Source: an uncultured Clostridia bacterium (GTDB taxonomy: Bacteria > Bacillota > Clostridia > Oscillospirales > Acutalibacteraceae). Taken from it: DNA of 64,000 bases. A program made the position numbers and the translations under genes. Position 1 is the first letter of the stretch. Each line of letters opens with the position of its first letter. The stretch covers positions 1 to 64,000 of the forward strand of contig CAMHAH010000012.1 in NCBI GenBank assembly GCA_946183365.1. Direction: 5' to 3'. Positions 25,387 through 34,652 of the stretch are shown here, piece by piece. The notes under the pieces are model-generated. The model searched no databases. It was not told where the DNA came from and saw only the letters and a program-made list of their open reading frames with translations.

Positions 25387-26268
25387 TTACAGCTTATGTA
25401 TCTCTGAGACAGGAGCCTGCTCCTGATAGATCTTGACGTACTCGCTCGGCGGACAGCCGTAGACGCTCTTGAACACCGAGATGAAGGACTTCACGCTCGG
25501 GAAACCGTTCTCGAGAGAGGCTCTCGTCTCGCTCATGCCGTTCTGCTGGATATCTATGAGGGTGTTCTCGAGCCTGATGAGGTTGAGATAGGTCTTGAAG
25601 GTCTTTTGGGTAGCCGACTTGAAGTAGCGAGAGAAGTAGGTCGGGGTAAGCCCCACAAAGGAGCTGATATCCTCGAGCGAGATACGGGTGCGGTAGTTGG
25701 TCTTTATGTACTCGATAGCCTTGGTGATATACTCGGGATTATCCTCTATCTCACCTATGTTCTCAGGCAGCTCACGCTCGACGCGGCACTTGGTGAACAG
25801 GTTCATGAGTATCTGAGACATAGCGCAGGATATCTTGAGCTTAGAGAACTCAGAGGGGTTCTCGACCTCAAAGACGATCGCCTTTAACAGGTCGCGCACC
25901 CTCGCGCGGGTCTGCTCGTTTTTGTTTACGTCGATGGTATAGTTATCGAAGTCCGGGAAGTAGGCTTTGATGTAGTTATATGAGAACAGCACTACCAGAT
26001 ACTTAACGGGCTCTAAGGGATATTTGCCGCAGGTCTGATGGACGGTCTCGCTGTTTATAAGAGCGTAGTCGCCGTCATACAGATCCTTGTCCTCGCCGTT
26101 CAAATTGGTCCACATACAGCCGCGCACGATATAGTCTATCTCTAAATTCTTGTGCCAATGCTTGTTGGTGAAGCACTCCTTGCCGGGCTTCTCATACAAG
26201 GTGACCTTACCGGGCAGATTATCGTCGGCTGTGATGATCTCATACTTGCCTTTATAGCTGGATGTCAT
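25387..26268 (-). CDS. AraC-family transcriptional regulator
   Basis: The protein has 293 residues. The N-terminal cupin-like sensing domain (about 1-150) contains HWHKNLEIDYIVRG and a DGDYALINSETVH element. The C-terminal tandem HTH (about 190-285) contains ISLEDISSFVGLTPTYFSR and the family's late VYGCPPSEYVK. Such proteins typically activate sugar uptake or use genes. None is adjacent, so the target is unknown. The gene is divergent from the FkbM methyltransferase and the two promoters are only nine bases apart. Confidence 0.85.
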   Translation of the reverse strand: MTSSYKGKYEIITADDNLPGKVTLYEKPGKECFTNKHWHKNLEIDYIVRGCMWTNLNGEDKDLYDGDYALINSETVHQTCGKYPLEPVKYLVVLFSYNYIKAYFPDFDNYTIDVNKNEQTRARVRDLLKAIVFEVENPSEFSKLKISCAMSQILMNLFTKCRVERELPENIGEIEDNPEYITKAIEYIKTNYRTRISLEDISSFVGLTPTYFSRYFKSATQKTFKTYLNLIRLENTLIDIQQNGMSETRASLENGFPSVKSFISVFKSVYGCPPSEYVKIYQEQAPVSEIHKL

Positions 26269-26311
26269 GTCAATACCTCTAATCCTAAAATTGTATATTC
26301 ACAACATTATT

Positions 26312-26340
26312 ATATTACCATATTTTATTGCAATAGTCAA
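26312..26340 (-). promoter_or_regulatory. promoter of the araC-type gene
   Basis: TTGACT (26335-26340) and TAATAT (26312-26317) on the minus strand are 17 bases apart. Confidence 0.6.
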
Positions 26341-26348
26341 ATTTTATC

Positions 26349-26377
26349 TTGATAATACTCTCGGATTATTGTATATT
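26349..26377 (+). promoter_or_regulatory. promoter of the FkbM-rhodanese-GTPase operon
   Basis: TTGATA (26349-26354) and TATATT (26372-26377) are 17 bases apart, 35 bases before the ATG. It is back to back with the araC promoter. Confidence 0.55.
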
Positions 26378-26412
26378 ATATAGAGTATGAGCTTGATATA
26401 AAGGTTTAGAAT

Positions 26413-27471
26413 ATGAGAGATTTATTTGGATTTGAACACCCCAACGTATGGACTGCGCTCAGAGAATGTGACGAGCCGATAGTCCTGTACGGTATGGGCA
26501 ACGGGGCGGATAAGGCGCTCGCTGAATTTGAGAAAAGGGGTATAAGAGCCGCGGGCGTCATGGCGAGCGACGACTTCGTAAGATACCAGGATTATCGCGG
26601 CTATACCGTAAAAAAGGAGAGCGACTTTGAAAAAGAGCTCGGCAGCTTTACCGTCGCGCTGTGCTTCGGCAGCTCACTCAGTGACGTCATGGAGCATATC
26701 TATGAGGTCGGCAGCCGCCGCAGGCTGCTCGTGCCGAACGTGCCCGTCACGGGCAATAATATAATCGATGATGGCTTCATCAACAGATACAGAGAGGATA
26801 TAGAGGCTGCGTTCTCGCTTTTGGCTGACGATAAGTCAAGAGAGGTGTATAAGCTCACGCTCGACTTTTATTATACGGGTATGTTAAAGTACCTAAGAGC
26901 CGCAGAGAGCGAAAAGGACGAGGCGTTCGATAATATCCTGCGCCTTAAAAACGAGAGCTACCTCGACCTCGGGGCGTACAGGGGCGACACCGTCGACGAG
27001 TTCCTCAGCTACACCGACGGCTATACTCAGATCACCGCCGTTGAGCCGAACCCGAAGAACTTCAAGAAGCTCAGCGAGCACATAGCGGATATCGACAGGG
27101 CAAGAGCGCTGAACGCGGGTATCTCAGACACCCCGGGAGTTATGAAGATAAGCAAGAAGGCGGGGCGTATGCCCGTGCTGAATGACAGCGAAGGAATAGA
27201 GACAGCAGTCACCACGGTAGATGAGACAGATTGTGCTCCTACCTATATCAAGGTAGATATAGAGGGCTCAGAGAGCGCTATGCTAAGGGGCGCCGAGCAT
27301 ACCCTGCGCGCACTCTCGCCTAAGCTGAACCTCGCCGCCTACCACCGCTGTGAGGACTTCTTCAGCCTTATATTACAACTGCACAGCATTGAGCCCGACT
27401 ACAAAATATACCTCAGAAAACACCCATACATCCCAATGTGGGACCTCAATATCTACGCCGTAAAGGAATGA
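26413..27471 (+). CDS. FkbM-family SAM-dependent methyltransferase
   Basis: The protein has 352 residues. The N-terminal part (about 1-110) is nucleotide-binding-like, with IVLYGMGNGADKALAEFEKRG, and is seen in many Firmicute FkbM proteins. The C-terminal FkbM domain (about 190-350) shows YLDLGAYRGDTVDEFL as the SAM loop, TAVEPNPKNFKKL and the diagnostic IKVDIEGSESAML. The substrate is unknown; family members methylate glycans or secondary metabolites. The gene is followed four bases later by the rhodanese gene. Confidence 0.85.
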   Translation: MRDLFGFEHPNVWTALRECDEPIVLYGMGNGADKALAEFEKRGIRAAGVMASDDFVRYQDYRGYTVKKESDFEKELGSFTVALCFGSSLSDVMEHIYEVGSRRRLLVPNVPVTGNNIIDDGFINRYREDIEAAFSLLADDKSREVYKLTLDFYYTGMLKYLRAAESEKDEAFDNILRLKNESYLDLGAYRGDTVDEFLSYTDGYTQITAVEPNPKNFKKLSEHIADIDRARALNAGISDTPGVMKISKKAGRMPVLNDSEGIETAVTTVDETDCAPTYIKVDIEGSESAMLRGAEHTLRALSPKLNLAAYHRCEDFFSLILQLHSIEPDYKIYLRKHPYIPMWDLNIYAVKE

Positions 27472-27475
27472 TATC

Positions 27476-27922
27476 ATGAAAATCATATCAAAGATCATCG
27501 CCGTATTGCTGATCCTCACCACAGCTCTTATTATCTGTGCCTGTGCCAAAAATACCGCCGACAACACGGCAACACAAGCTCAGACCGAGCAGGCGACCCA
27601 AACCGCCGCGGGCTATAAGCAGATAAGCTCTGACGAGGGCGCTGAGCTGATAAAGACAGAGAAGGACTTTATCATCCTCGATGTACGCACCAAGGAGGAG
27701 TATGCCTCGGGTCACATACCGAACGCGATCTGCGTACCGAACGAGAGCATAGGAACCTCAGACATTCCCGAGCTGCCCGATAAGTCTCAGCTGATACTGG
27801 TGTACTGCCGCAGCGGCAGACGAAGCAAAGAGGCGGCTCAGAAGCTCGCCGACATGGGATATACAAATATAGTTGAGTTCGGCGGTATAATCGACTGGAA
27901 GGGCGAGACAGTCACCGACTAA
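27476..27922 (+). CDS. rhodanese-domain lipoprotein
   Basis: The protein has 148 residues. A hydrophobic N-terminal segment ends in ICACAKN, a weak lipobox, suggesting attachment to the outer face of the membrane. The rhodanese domain follows (about 55-148), with DVRTKEEYASGHIPNA and the active-site loop VYCRSGRRS holding the catalytic cysteine. It would transfer sulfane sulfur or act as a thiol carrier. It lies four bases after the FkbM gene and 21 before the GTPase fusion. Confidence 0.85.
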   Translation: MKIISKIIAVLLILTTALIICACAKNTADNTATQAQTEQATQTAAGYKQISSDEGAELIKTEKDFIILDVRTKEEYASGHIPNAICVPNESIGTSDIPELPDKSQLILVYCRSGRRSKEAAQKLADMGYTNIVEFGGIIDWKGETVTD

Positions 27923-27943
27923 GCCAACATTCAGAGGTAAGCT

Positions 27944-30514
27944 ATGAAACGATCCGTAATAGGCATACTCGCGCACGTGGACTCGGGCAAGACCACCCTG
28001 ACCGAGGCGATGATGTATGTATCGGGAAATATAAATAAGCTGGGCAGGGTCGACCACAAGAATTCGTTCCTCGACAACTTCCGCCTTGAGCGCGACAGGG
28101 GCATAACCATCTTCTCAAAGCAGGCTGTGCTGGATTACTCCGGCTCGCGGTTCACCATACTCGACACCCCGGGTCACGTTGACTTCTGCGCCGAGACAGA
28201 GCGCACCCTGCAGGTGCTGGACTACGCGATCCTCGTCATAAGCGGCACCGACGGAGTACAGAGCCACACCGACACCCTGTGGAAGCTCTTGAAGAAATAC
28301 AACGTGCCGTGCTTCATCTTCGTAAACAAGACGGACATGGACGGCTTTGACCGCGAAAGGATACTCGATAATATCCATGAGAAGCTCAGCGGCAGGTGCG
28401 TCGACTTCAGCCGCGACGACACCGCGGCGCTGTATGAGGACATAGCCCTGTGCGACGACACCCTGCTCGAGAAATACTATGAGACCGACCTCGTAGAGGA
28501 CAGGGACATAGTGAGAGCCATAAGTAAAAGAAAGCTCTTCCCCTGCGTATTCGGCTCGGCGCTCAAGCTCGACGGAGTAGAGGAATTCTTGGAGCTTCTC
28601 GACAAATACACGGCTCAGAAGGAATATAAAAGCAATTTTGCCGCCAAGGTATACAAGATATCGGAGGATAATCAGGGCAACCGTCTGACCTTTATGAAGA
28701 TAACCGGCGGCACGCTCAAAGTAAAAGATATCTTAAGCTCAAAGAGAAACCCTGACGGCGAGAAGGTGAACCAAATACGCATATACTCGGGCGAGAAGTT
28801 TACCGCCGCCGATACAGCCGGGAGCGGCGAGGTATGCGCCGTTACGGGCATCAGCTTTGCCCGCCCGGGGGACGGTCTCGGCGCTGAGAGCGACACGGGG
28901 CTGCCCGTGCTCGAGCCCGTACTGACCTACTCTGTCATTCCTTTGGGCGATACCGATATCCACACCGTGCTATCAAAGCTCAGAGTGCTTGAAGCCGAGG
29001 ACCCACAGCTGAATGTCAGCTGGGACGCGGTGAACAGCGAGATAAAGGTAAGGCTCATGGGCGAGATACAGCTCGAGATATTAGAGAGCATCATAAAAGA
29101 GCGGTTCGGGCTCGATATAGCCTTCGGCGAGGGCAGTATCATATACAAAGAGACCGTAGCCGATACCGTAGAGGGCGTGGGACACTTTGAGCCGCTCAGG
29201 CACTATGCCGAGGTACACCTCATCCTCTCTCCTCTGCCCCGTGACAGCGGTCTTGTGTTCAGCTCCGATTGCAGCGAGGATAAGCTCGACAAGAACTGGC
29301 AGAGGCTGATACTCACCCATCTGTATGAAAAGACGCATATAGGCGTGCTGACAGGCTCGCCGATAACGGATATGAAGATCACCCTGTCAGCGGGCAGGGC
29401 TCACCCCAAGCACACCGAGGGCGGAGACTTCCGCCGGGCGACCTACCGCGCCGTAAGACAGGGGCTGAGAATGGCTCATAGCGTGCTGTTAGAGCCGATA
29501 TACTCCTTCACCCTCGAGGTACCCGCCGAGAATATCGGCAGAGCCATGACGGACGTCACCCGTATGCACGGCTCCTTTGACCCGCCCGAGACCTACGGCG
29601 ATACAGCGGTGCTGACAGGCACAGCGCCCGTATCGTCGATGCGCGGCTACTCAAAAGAAGTGATGCAGTATACCCGCGGCGCAGGTCGGCTGAGCTGTAC
29701 CTTGAAGGGCTATGAGAAATGCCATAACTCAGACGAGGTGATATCGGCGATTGGCTATGACCCCGACAGCGACACAGAGAACACCGCCGACTCGGTATTC
29801 TGCTCTCACGGAGCGGGTCACACGGTAAAGTGGGACGAGGTGTATGAGCATATGCACTTAGACAGCGTCCTCGAGCCAAAGACAGACGATGAGCCGAAGA
29901 GCCGCCGCGACCTCTCAAAATACAAGTCGCAGAAGGATATCTTCGCTCTCGACAAGGAGCTGATGAGGATATTCGAGCAGACCTACGGCCCCGTAAAGCG
30001 CAAGGTCTACAGCGAGCCGAAGCGCTATAAGACCCCCGAATATCAGAAGCCCAAGCACAAAAAGAACCTGCCCTCAGACTACAACGGCGTCGAATATGTG
30101 CTGGTGGACGGCTACAACGTAATCCACGCGTGGGACAATCTCAAAGAGCTTGTGGACGGCCACATGGACGTCGCCAGAAATCTGCTGATAAACATACTGT
30201 GCAACTATCAGGGCTACAAGAAATGCGAGCTGATACTGGTGTTCGACGCATACAAGGTCAAGGGTCACGAACGCGAGATAGAGCGGGTGAACAACATCAC
30301 CATAGTCTATACCAAAGAGGCTGAGACCGCCGATATGTACATAGAGCGCGCCTCATACAAGCTCGCAAAGAACAACCGCGTAAGGGTAGTGACCTCGGAC
30401 GGTATGGAGCAGATGATAATCATCGGCAACGGAGCGATACGGGTGCCGTCCCGCGACTTCTATGACGAGATAAAGGCGGCAGAACAAGAGATAAGAGAGA
30501 TAATAGGCGGTTGA
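27944..30514 (+). CDS. EF-G/TetM-like ribosomal GTPase fused to a YacP/Rae1-like NYN nuclease domain
   Basis: The protein has 856 residues. The N-terminal region (about 1-640) is a TetM/EF-G-type translational GTPase, with P-loop GILAHVDSGKTTLTEA, switch II DTPGHVDFCAE and VNKTDMD. After a charged linker (about 645-705), a NYN domain (about 712-856) begins YVLVDGYNVIHAWDNL. It continues with ILVFDAYKVKG, IVYTKEAETADMYIER and VVTSDGMEQ. This is the YacP/Rae1 pattern, with the conserved acidic residues of a PIN-like nuclease. Rae1 of B. subtilis cuts mRNA in the ribosomal A site. TetM-type GTPases bind the same site and displace tetracycline. The fusion suggests delivery of a nuclease to ribosomes; tetracycline resistance should not be assumed. 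Confidence 0.85.
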   Translation: MKRSVIGILAHVDSGKTTLTEAMMYVSGNINKLGRVDHKNSFLDNFRLERDRGITIFSKQAVLDYSGSRFTILDTPGHVDFCAETERTLQVLDYAILVISGTDGVQSHTDTLWKLLKKYNVPCFIFVNKTDMDGFDRERILDNIHEKLSGRCVDFSRDDTAALYEDIALCDDTLLEKYYETDLVEDRDIVRAISKRKLFPCVFGSALKLDGVEEFLELLDKYTAQKEYKSNFAAKVYKISEDNQGNRLTFMKITGGTLKVKDILSSKRNPDGEKVNQIRIYSGEKFTAADTAGSGEVCAVTGISFARPGDGLGAESDTGLPVLEPVLTYSVIPLGDTDIHTVLSKLRVLEAEDPQLNVSWDAVNSEIKVRLMGEIQLEILESIIKERFGLDIAFGEGSIIYKETVADTVEGVGHFEPLRHYAEVHLILSPLPRDSGLVFSSDCSEDKLDKNWQRLILTHLYEKTHIGVLTGSPITDMKITLSAGRAHPKHTEGGDFRRATYRAVRQGLRMAHSVLLEPIYSFTLEVPAENIGRAMTDVTRMHGSFDPPETYGDTAVLTGTAPVSSMRGYSKEVMQYTRGAGRLSCTLKGYEKCHNSDEVISAIGYDPDSDTENTADSVFCSHGAGHTVKWDEVYEHMHLDSVLEPKTDDEPKSRRDLSKYKSQKDIFALDKELMRIFEQTYGPVKRKVYSEPKRYKTPEYQKPKHKKNLPSDYNGVEYVLVDGYNVIHAWDNLKELVDGHMDVARNLLINILCNYQGYKKCELILVFDAYKVKGHEREIERVNNITIVYTKEAETADMYIERASYKLAKNNRVRVVTSDGMEQMIIIGNGAIRVPSRDFYDEIKAAEQEIREIIGG

Positions 30515-30607
30515 TGATTTTAATTTGTAGGGATGTTCCTCAGTCCTCCGCAAATGACGGGCGTTTATTATTATGCCGTTTCTTTCTAATCTGATTTTTC
30601 TACAAAC

Positions 30608-30645
30608 TCAGGGCCCTGCGCCGAAACGCAGAGCCCTGCTTTTTT
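30608..30645. terminator. bidirectional terminator
   Basis: GGGCCCTGCG and CGCAGAGCCC, with a CCGAAA loop, are followed by TTTTTT. It lies between convergent genes. Confidence 0.75.
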
Positions 30646-30667
30646 ATGCTTATTATATGCTTATCAT

Positions 30668-32059
30668 TTAATTATACAGACCGTAGAACGCCTTATACGC
30701 CATGTAGATATCGGCCTTGCTGATGACCTCGAACGGCGCGTGCATACACAGCACCGCTACGCCGAGATCGACTACATCGACGTTCATGTTCGCAACGTAC
30801 TTCGCTATGGTACCGCCGCCGCCTATATCGACCTTGCCCAGCTCGCCTATCTGCCACTTGACGTTGTTCCTCTCGAGCATCGAGCGTATCTCGCCCATGA
30901 ACTCGGCTGAGGCGTCGGACGTATCGTACTTGCCGCCGTGACCCGTATACTTGCTGATTACTACGCCCTCGTTGATGAATGAGCAGTTCTTAGGCTCATA
31001 AGCCGAGGCGAAGGTGGGGTCGAAAGCCGCGTTGACGTCGGCTGAGAGACACTTGCTCTTTGAGAGCACATGATAGCCCTCGTTGCCGTCGGCTTTGGCG
31101 AGGTCATAGATGAAGTAGCGCAGAAAATCGCTCTGCATACCCGTGTTGCCGTCTGAGCCGGTCTCTTCCTTATCGGTCAGATAGGTGATACAGGTACACT
31201 CGGGCAGCTTGGTATCTATAGCCGCCATGACCGAGGGATAAGCGCAGCATCGGTCGTCGTGACCGTAGCCGCCTATCATGGAGCGGTCAAAGCCTACGTC
31301 GCGGGTCTTGAACGCGGGACAGAAGTTCAGCTCAGCTGAGAGGAAGTCGCTCTCTTCGATCCCGTAGCGCTCGTTGAGGATCCTCATGACATTGAGAGAG
31401 ATAAGGTCCTTTTCGTCGCTGTCATCATAGGGACGGGAGCCGACGAGGATATTGAGATCCTCTCCCGTGAAAGCCTTAGCCATAGTCTTGGTAGCCTGCT
31501 CACGGTCAAGGTGAGGCAGAAGATCGGTGATAAGGAAGCACTCATCCTCGGGATCGTCGCCGATACGGATATCAACGGTAGAGCCGTCGAGCTTGACCAC
31601 TCTGCCGTGCATAGCGAGCGGGATAGCCGTCCACTGATACTTCTTTATACCGCCGTAGTAATGGGTCTTGAACAGAGCCATGCCGTTGTCCTGATAGAGC
31701 GGATTGGGCTTTAAGTCTATGCGCGGCGAGTCGATATGAGCTATAGAGAGGCGAACGCCGTTGTCGGTTCCGTTCTTACCTATGACCGCGAGACCGATAG
31801 CCTTCTCACGGTTTATGATATACACTCTGTCGCCGGGCTTATACTCCGCCTTGGGGTCGTACTCGGTAAAGCCGTTGTCCTCGGCGAGCTTCCTGACATA
31901 CTTGACCGCCTCGCGCTCGGTGCGTGAGTTGTCGAGGAAATCCTTGTAGCCTACACAGAATTCGTCGGCCTCCTTAAGTACCTCGGGGCTGAAAGAAGCG
32001 GCGCCCCTGCGATCCTTCATCATGAGCTTCTCTCTGAGCTCTTTTGCGTTTTCACTCAT
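30668..32059 (-). CDS. M18-family aminopeptidase
   Basis: The protein has 463 residues and is an M18 zinc aminopeptidase. The motifs are LSIAHIDSPRIDLKPNP (metal histidine), YGHDDRCCAYP, TDKEETGSDG with the catalytic and metal acids, and a late GHGGKYDTSDASAEF. It removes N-terminal amino acids from peptides in the cytoplasm and is expected to form a large oligomer. It is the last gene of a minus-strand set below the lytic transglycosylase, with 56 bases between them. An AGGAGG-type site (ACAGGAGG on the minus strand) precedes the ATG. Confidence 0.9.
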   Translation of the reverse strand: MSENAKELREKLMMKDRRGAASFSPEVLKEADEFCVGYKDFLDNSRTEREAVKYVRKLAEDNGFTEYDPKAEYKPGDRVYIINREKAIGLAVIGKNGTDNGVRLSIAHIDSPRIDLKPNPLYQDNGMALFKTHYYGGIKKYQWTAIPLAMHGRVVKLDGSTVDIRIGDDPEDECFLITDLLPHLDREQATKTMAKAFTGEDLNILVGSRPYDDSDEKDLISLNVMRILNERYGIEESDFLSAELNFCPAFKTRDVGFDRSMIGGYGHDDRCCAYPSVMAAIDTKLPECTCITYLTDKEETGSDGNTGMQSDFLRYFIYDLAKADGNEGYHVLSKSKCLSADVNAAFDPTFASAYEPKNCSFINEGVVISKYTGHGGKYDTSDASAEFMGEIRSMLERNNVKWQIGELGKVDIGGGGTIAKYVANMNVDVVDLGVAVLCMHAPFEVISKADIYMAYKAFYGLYN

Positions 32060-32115
32060 ATTTTATACCTCCTGTGGAATTATTAACGAATTAATGATCT
32101 GAGAGTTTCTCAGCT

Positions 32116-32748
32116 TTATTTTAAGCCGTAATACAGCTTCTTATACATCTCATAGGTCTTTTCGACCTTCTCGGCGTAATGCTCGGTCTCTGAGTAGGGT
32201 ATCTTGGTCAGAGTGGTGCCGTTCGCCGAATACGCGGTATCGGCGAGCCAGCCGTCAACGGTGGTAGTGCCCGCGTTATAAGCGGCGGCTACTGTGCGGA
32301 TATCAGAGCCGTAGCGTTCTAAGAGTATCGACAAAAAATAAGTGCCGTAGCGTATATTTATCGCGGGGTCGGTCAGCTGTGACGTATCGTATTTTACCGA
32401 GCCGTCGAGCTTCTCCTGCAGCCAGTCAAAGGTAGCGGGCATGAGCTGCATAAGCCCTATGGCTCCCGCGTGGCTCTCGACCTCGGGTCTGAAACCGCTC
32501 TCGTTGCGTATGACCGAGTATATCAGAGCCTCGTCGACGTTGAACTCGCGCGCGCTGCTCTGTACCTCAGCGGTGTATTTCTGAGGATAAAAGAAGCTGT
32601 ATACCTGACCCTTCAAGCCCTTCATATCATTGCCCGTGAAGAAAAACAGGACGACCGCGAAGGCGATAAGTATGATTATAAGTGTCGCCAAGAAGCCCAG
32701 CACTCCGTGACCCTTCGTCTCACGCCTGTTCTGATAGCGTCTGCTCAT
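32116..32748 (-). CDS. membrane-anchored lytic transglycosylase (SLT domain)
   Basis: The protein has 210 residues. A single N-terminal membrane anchor (about 16-38) is followed by an SLT domain. The catalytic glutamate lies in RNESGFRPEVESHAGAIG, and GLMQLMPATFDWL and AAYNAGTTTVDGWL are typical of the family. It cleaves peptidoglycan glycan strands with anhydro-sugar formation at the outer face of the membrane. Its ATG overlaps the stop of the TsaC-CoaE fusion gene by four bases, so the two are translationally coupled. Confidence 0.9.
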   Translation of the reverse strand: MSRRYQNRRETKGHGVLGFLATLIIILIAFAVVLFFFTGNDMKGLKGQVYSFFYPQKYTAEVQSSAREFNVDEALIYSVIRNESGFRPEVESHAGAIGLMQLMPATFDWLQEKLDGSVKYDTSQLTDPAINIRYGTYFLSILLERYGSDIRTVAAAYNAGTTTVDGWLADTAYSANGTTLTKIPYSETEHYAEKVEKTYEMYKKLYYGLK

Positions 32749-34358
32749 AGGCGCACCAGCCTTTCGTACAGCTTACGCACCGCCGCTCTGAATTCCTCGG
32801 CGGTACCGTTATTTATAATTATATCGTCTGAACAGGCTTTAAAGAACTCCTCGTCAAACTGAGCCGACATCCTGAGCTCTATCTCTGCTTTTGATAAGCC
32901 GTCGCGCTCTTTGAGCCGCTCTATCCTTATATCCCTGTCGGCAAGTATGCTTACTATCGTATCGCAGTAGCGATCCTCGCCCGATTCAAAAAGCTGAGAA
33001 GCGTCAAACACGACCGTCCCGCCCTCTGCCGCCTCAGCCTCGTCGAGCATAAGACGGGATATCACGGGGTGGGTTATGCGGTTGAGCTTTTCGGTATTCT
33101 CGGGCGTTGAAAAGGCTATTGACGCGACCAGCCTGCGGTCGAGACCGCCGTCGGGCAGCAGTACGTCGCCGAACGCCTCACACAGCGCCCTCTTGACCTC
33201 GTCAAGCTCTACGGCAGCCCGAGCCGCCTTATCGGCGCTGACTACATGAAGCCCGAATTCAGAGAGCAGCCGCGCCGCCTCGCTCTTGCCCGAGCCCGTC
33301 TGACCCGTCAGCCCGATTATCCGCTTTGACGGCAGGTCTATGACCTCGAACGCCGCCGCGCGTATCATGCGGTTATAAAGCGCCATGCCCACACCCTGAG
33401 CCGATGGACAATGGGCGTAAACTATACCCGCGCCGAGACCGTCGACAGCCCTGAGCGCGTCAAAGAGCTCGTGAGCCTGAGCGCTCTCATCATCAACAGA
33501 GCCCATGCTGACATACGGCGCGGTAAGATGAGGGATATCCTCGTCAAAGCACAGCGCCGCTACGGTATCGTCGCGCCTGTGAGCGCGGTTCACAAAGCTG
33601 ATATATTTATCATCGCCGCCGCGCAGCAGTACCACCTTAGCCTTGGGCGCGTAGTGCTTGTACTTCATGCCGGGTGACGACGCCTTCTCGTCCTTTTCAA
33701 GCTGATTGAGCACAGCCTTATCGACCTCGACCGTGCCGATGACCGCCTCGAGCTGTTCTTTGGTGATGATACCGGGTCTTAGTATACGCGGGACGTCGCC
33801 GACAAGGGTGATGACAGTGCTCTCAACGCCTACGCTGCACGCGCCGCCGTCGAGGATAGCCTCTATCCTGCCGTCCATATCATCGGCGACATGGCGGGCT
33901 GTTGTGGGGCTCGGCTTGCCCGAGGTGTTGGCTGACGGAGCGGCGAGAGCCAGACCGCTGACCCTTAAGAGCCTCTGAGCCGCGGGGTGCGAGGGTATAC
34001 GGACAGCCACGGTATCAAGTCCCGCGCTTACCTCATCGGGTATGACGCTGCCCTTTGGCATGATGATGGTCAAGGGTCCCGGCCAGAAGGCTTCTGAAAG
34101 CAATCGAGCCTTATCGGGTATCTCAGATACCAAGCCCAGCCTGTTTATATCCTCGAACTGAGCCACATGGACGATCAGCGGGTTATCCATAGGCCTGCCC
34201 TTAGCCTCAAAAATACGCTTCACGGCGCTGCCGTTGAGCGCGTCGGCGGCAAGCCCGTAGACCGTCTCGGTAGGCATGGCGACCAGACCCCCGTCCCTGA
34301 GGACAGCGGCAGCCGCGCTGATATCTTCGGTTGTATCGTTTAAATGTAAAGTGTTCAT
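32745..34358 (-). CDS. TsaC/Sua5-dephospho-CoA kinase fusion protein
   Basis: The protein has 537 residues. Residues 1-340 are a Sua5-type threonylcarbamoyl-AMP synthase, with MPTETVYGLAADAL, KGRPMDNPLIVHV, APSANTSGKPSPT and a Sua5 C-terminal domain ending around YNRMIRAAAFEV. Residues about 345-537 are dephospho-CoA kinase, with P-loop GLTGQTGSGKSEAA, the HPVISRLM region and VVFDASQLFESG. The first half serves tRNA t6A37 modification and the second the last step of CoA synthesis. Both are usually separate genes. The reading frame is continuous with no stop at the junction. Sua5 next to prfA is a common Firmicute arrangement; coaE here is added. Confidence 0.9.
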   Translation of the reverse strand: MNTLHLNDTTEDISAAAAVLRDGGLVAMPTETVYGLAADALNGSAVKRIFEAKGRPMDNPLIVHVAQFEDINRLGLVSEIPDKARLLSEAFWPGPLTIIMPKGSVIPDEVSAGLDTVAVRIPSHPAAQRLLRVSGLALAAPSANTSGKPSPTTARHVADDMDGRIEAILDGGACSVGVESTVITLVGDVPRILRPGIITKEQLEAVIGTVEVDKAVLNQLEKDEKASSPGMKYKHYAPKAKVVLLRGGDDKYISFVNRAHRRDDTVAALCFDEDIPHLTAPYVSMGSVDDESAQAHELFDALRAVDGLGAGIVYAHCPSAQGVGMALYNRMIRAAAFEVIDLPSKRIIGLTGQTGSGKSEAARLLSEFGLHVVSADKAARAAVELDEVKRALCEAFGDVLLPDGGLDRRLVASIAFSTPENTEKLNRITHPVISRLMLDEAEAAEGGTVVFDASQLFESGEDRYCDTIVSILADRDIRIERLKERDGLSKAEIELRMSAQFDEEFFKACSDDIIINNGTAEEFRAAVRKLYERLVRL

Positions 34359-34368
34359 AACAGTATAT

Positions 34369-34605
34369 TCAGTTAGGAGTGAGGAGTTAGGAATTAGGAG
34401 TTAGGAGTTAGGAATTTATGGCGGGCGCTGCCCGCACCCGATATAGGCCCCCTTTCCTAAGGGGGCTGTCGCGAAGCGACTGGGGGTTTGAACCTTCCAC
34501 CGCTGACGCGGTCCCCCTCCCTTAGAAAAGGGAGGCGTTATGTTCCCTTAACTCCTAACTCCTCACTCCTAACTCCTCATTAATAAAACTCCTCACTCCT
34601 AACTA
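34369..34605. repeat. TTAGGAR inverted element, core type A (copy 1)
   Basis: Left heptamers (34369-34415) and right reverse-complement heptamers (34551-34605) surround a 135-base core at 34416-34550. The core contains hairpins such as GCCCCCTTTCCTAAGGGGGC. It is the reverse complement of the core at 35779-35914. Confidence 0.92.
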
Positions 34606-34652
34606 TTTGAAGTCCTTCCTTCTCGGTAGGAGCAAACCTCTCCCCTACAAGT

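Noticed and set aside
27944..30514. Annotation as a tetracycline resistance gene
   Set aside because: The GTPase part is TetM-like, but the gene carries a nuclease fusion, lies in an ordinary chromosomal operon and shows no mobile context, so resistance is not supported.
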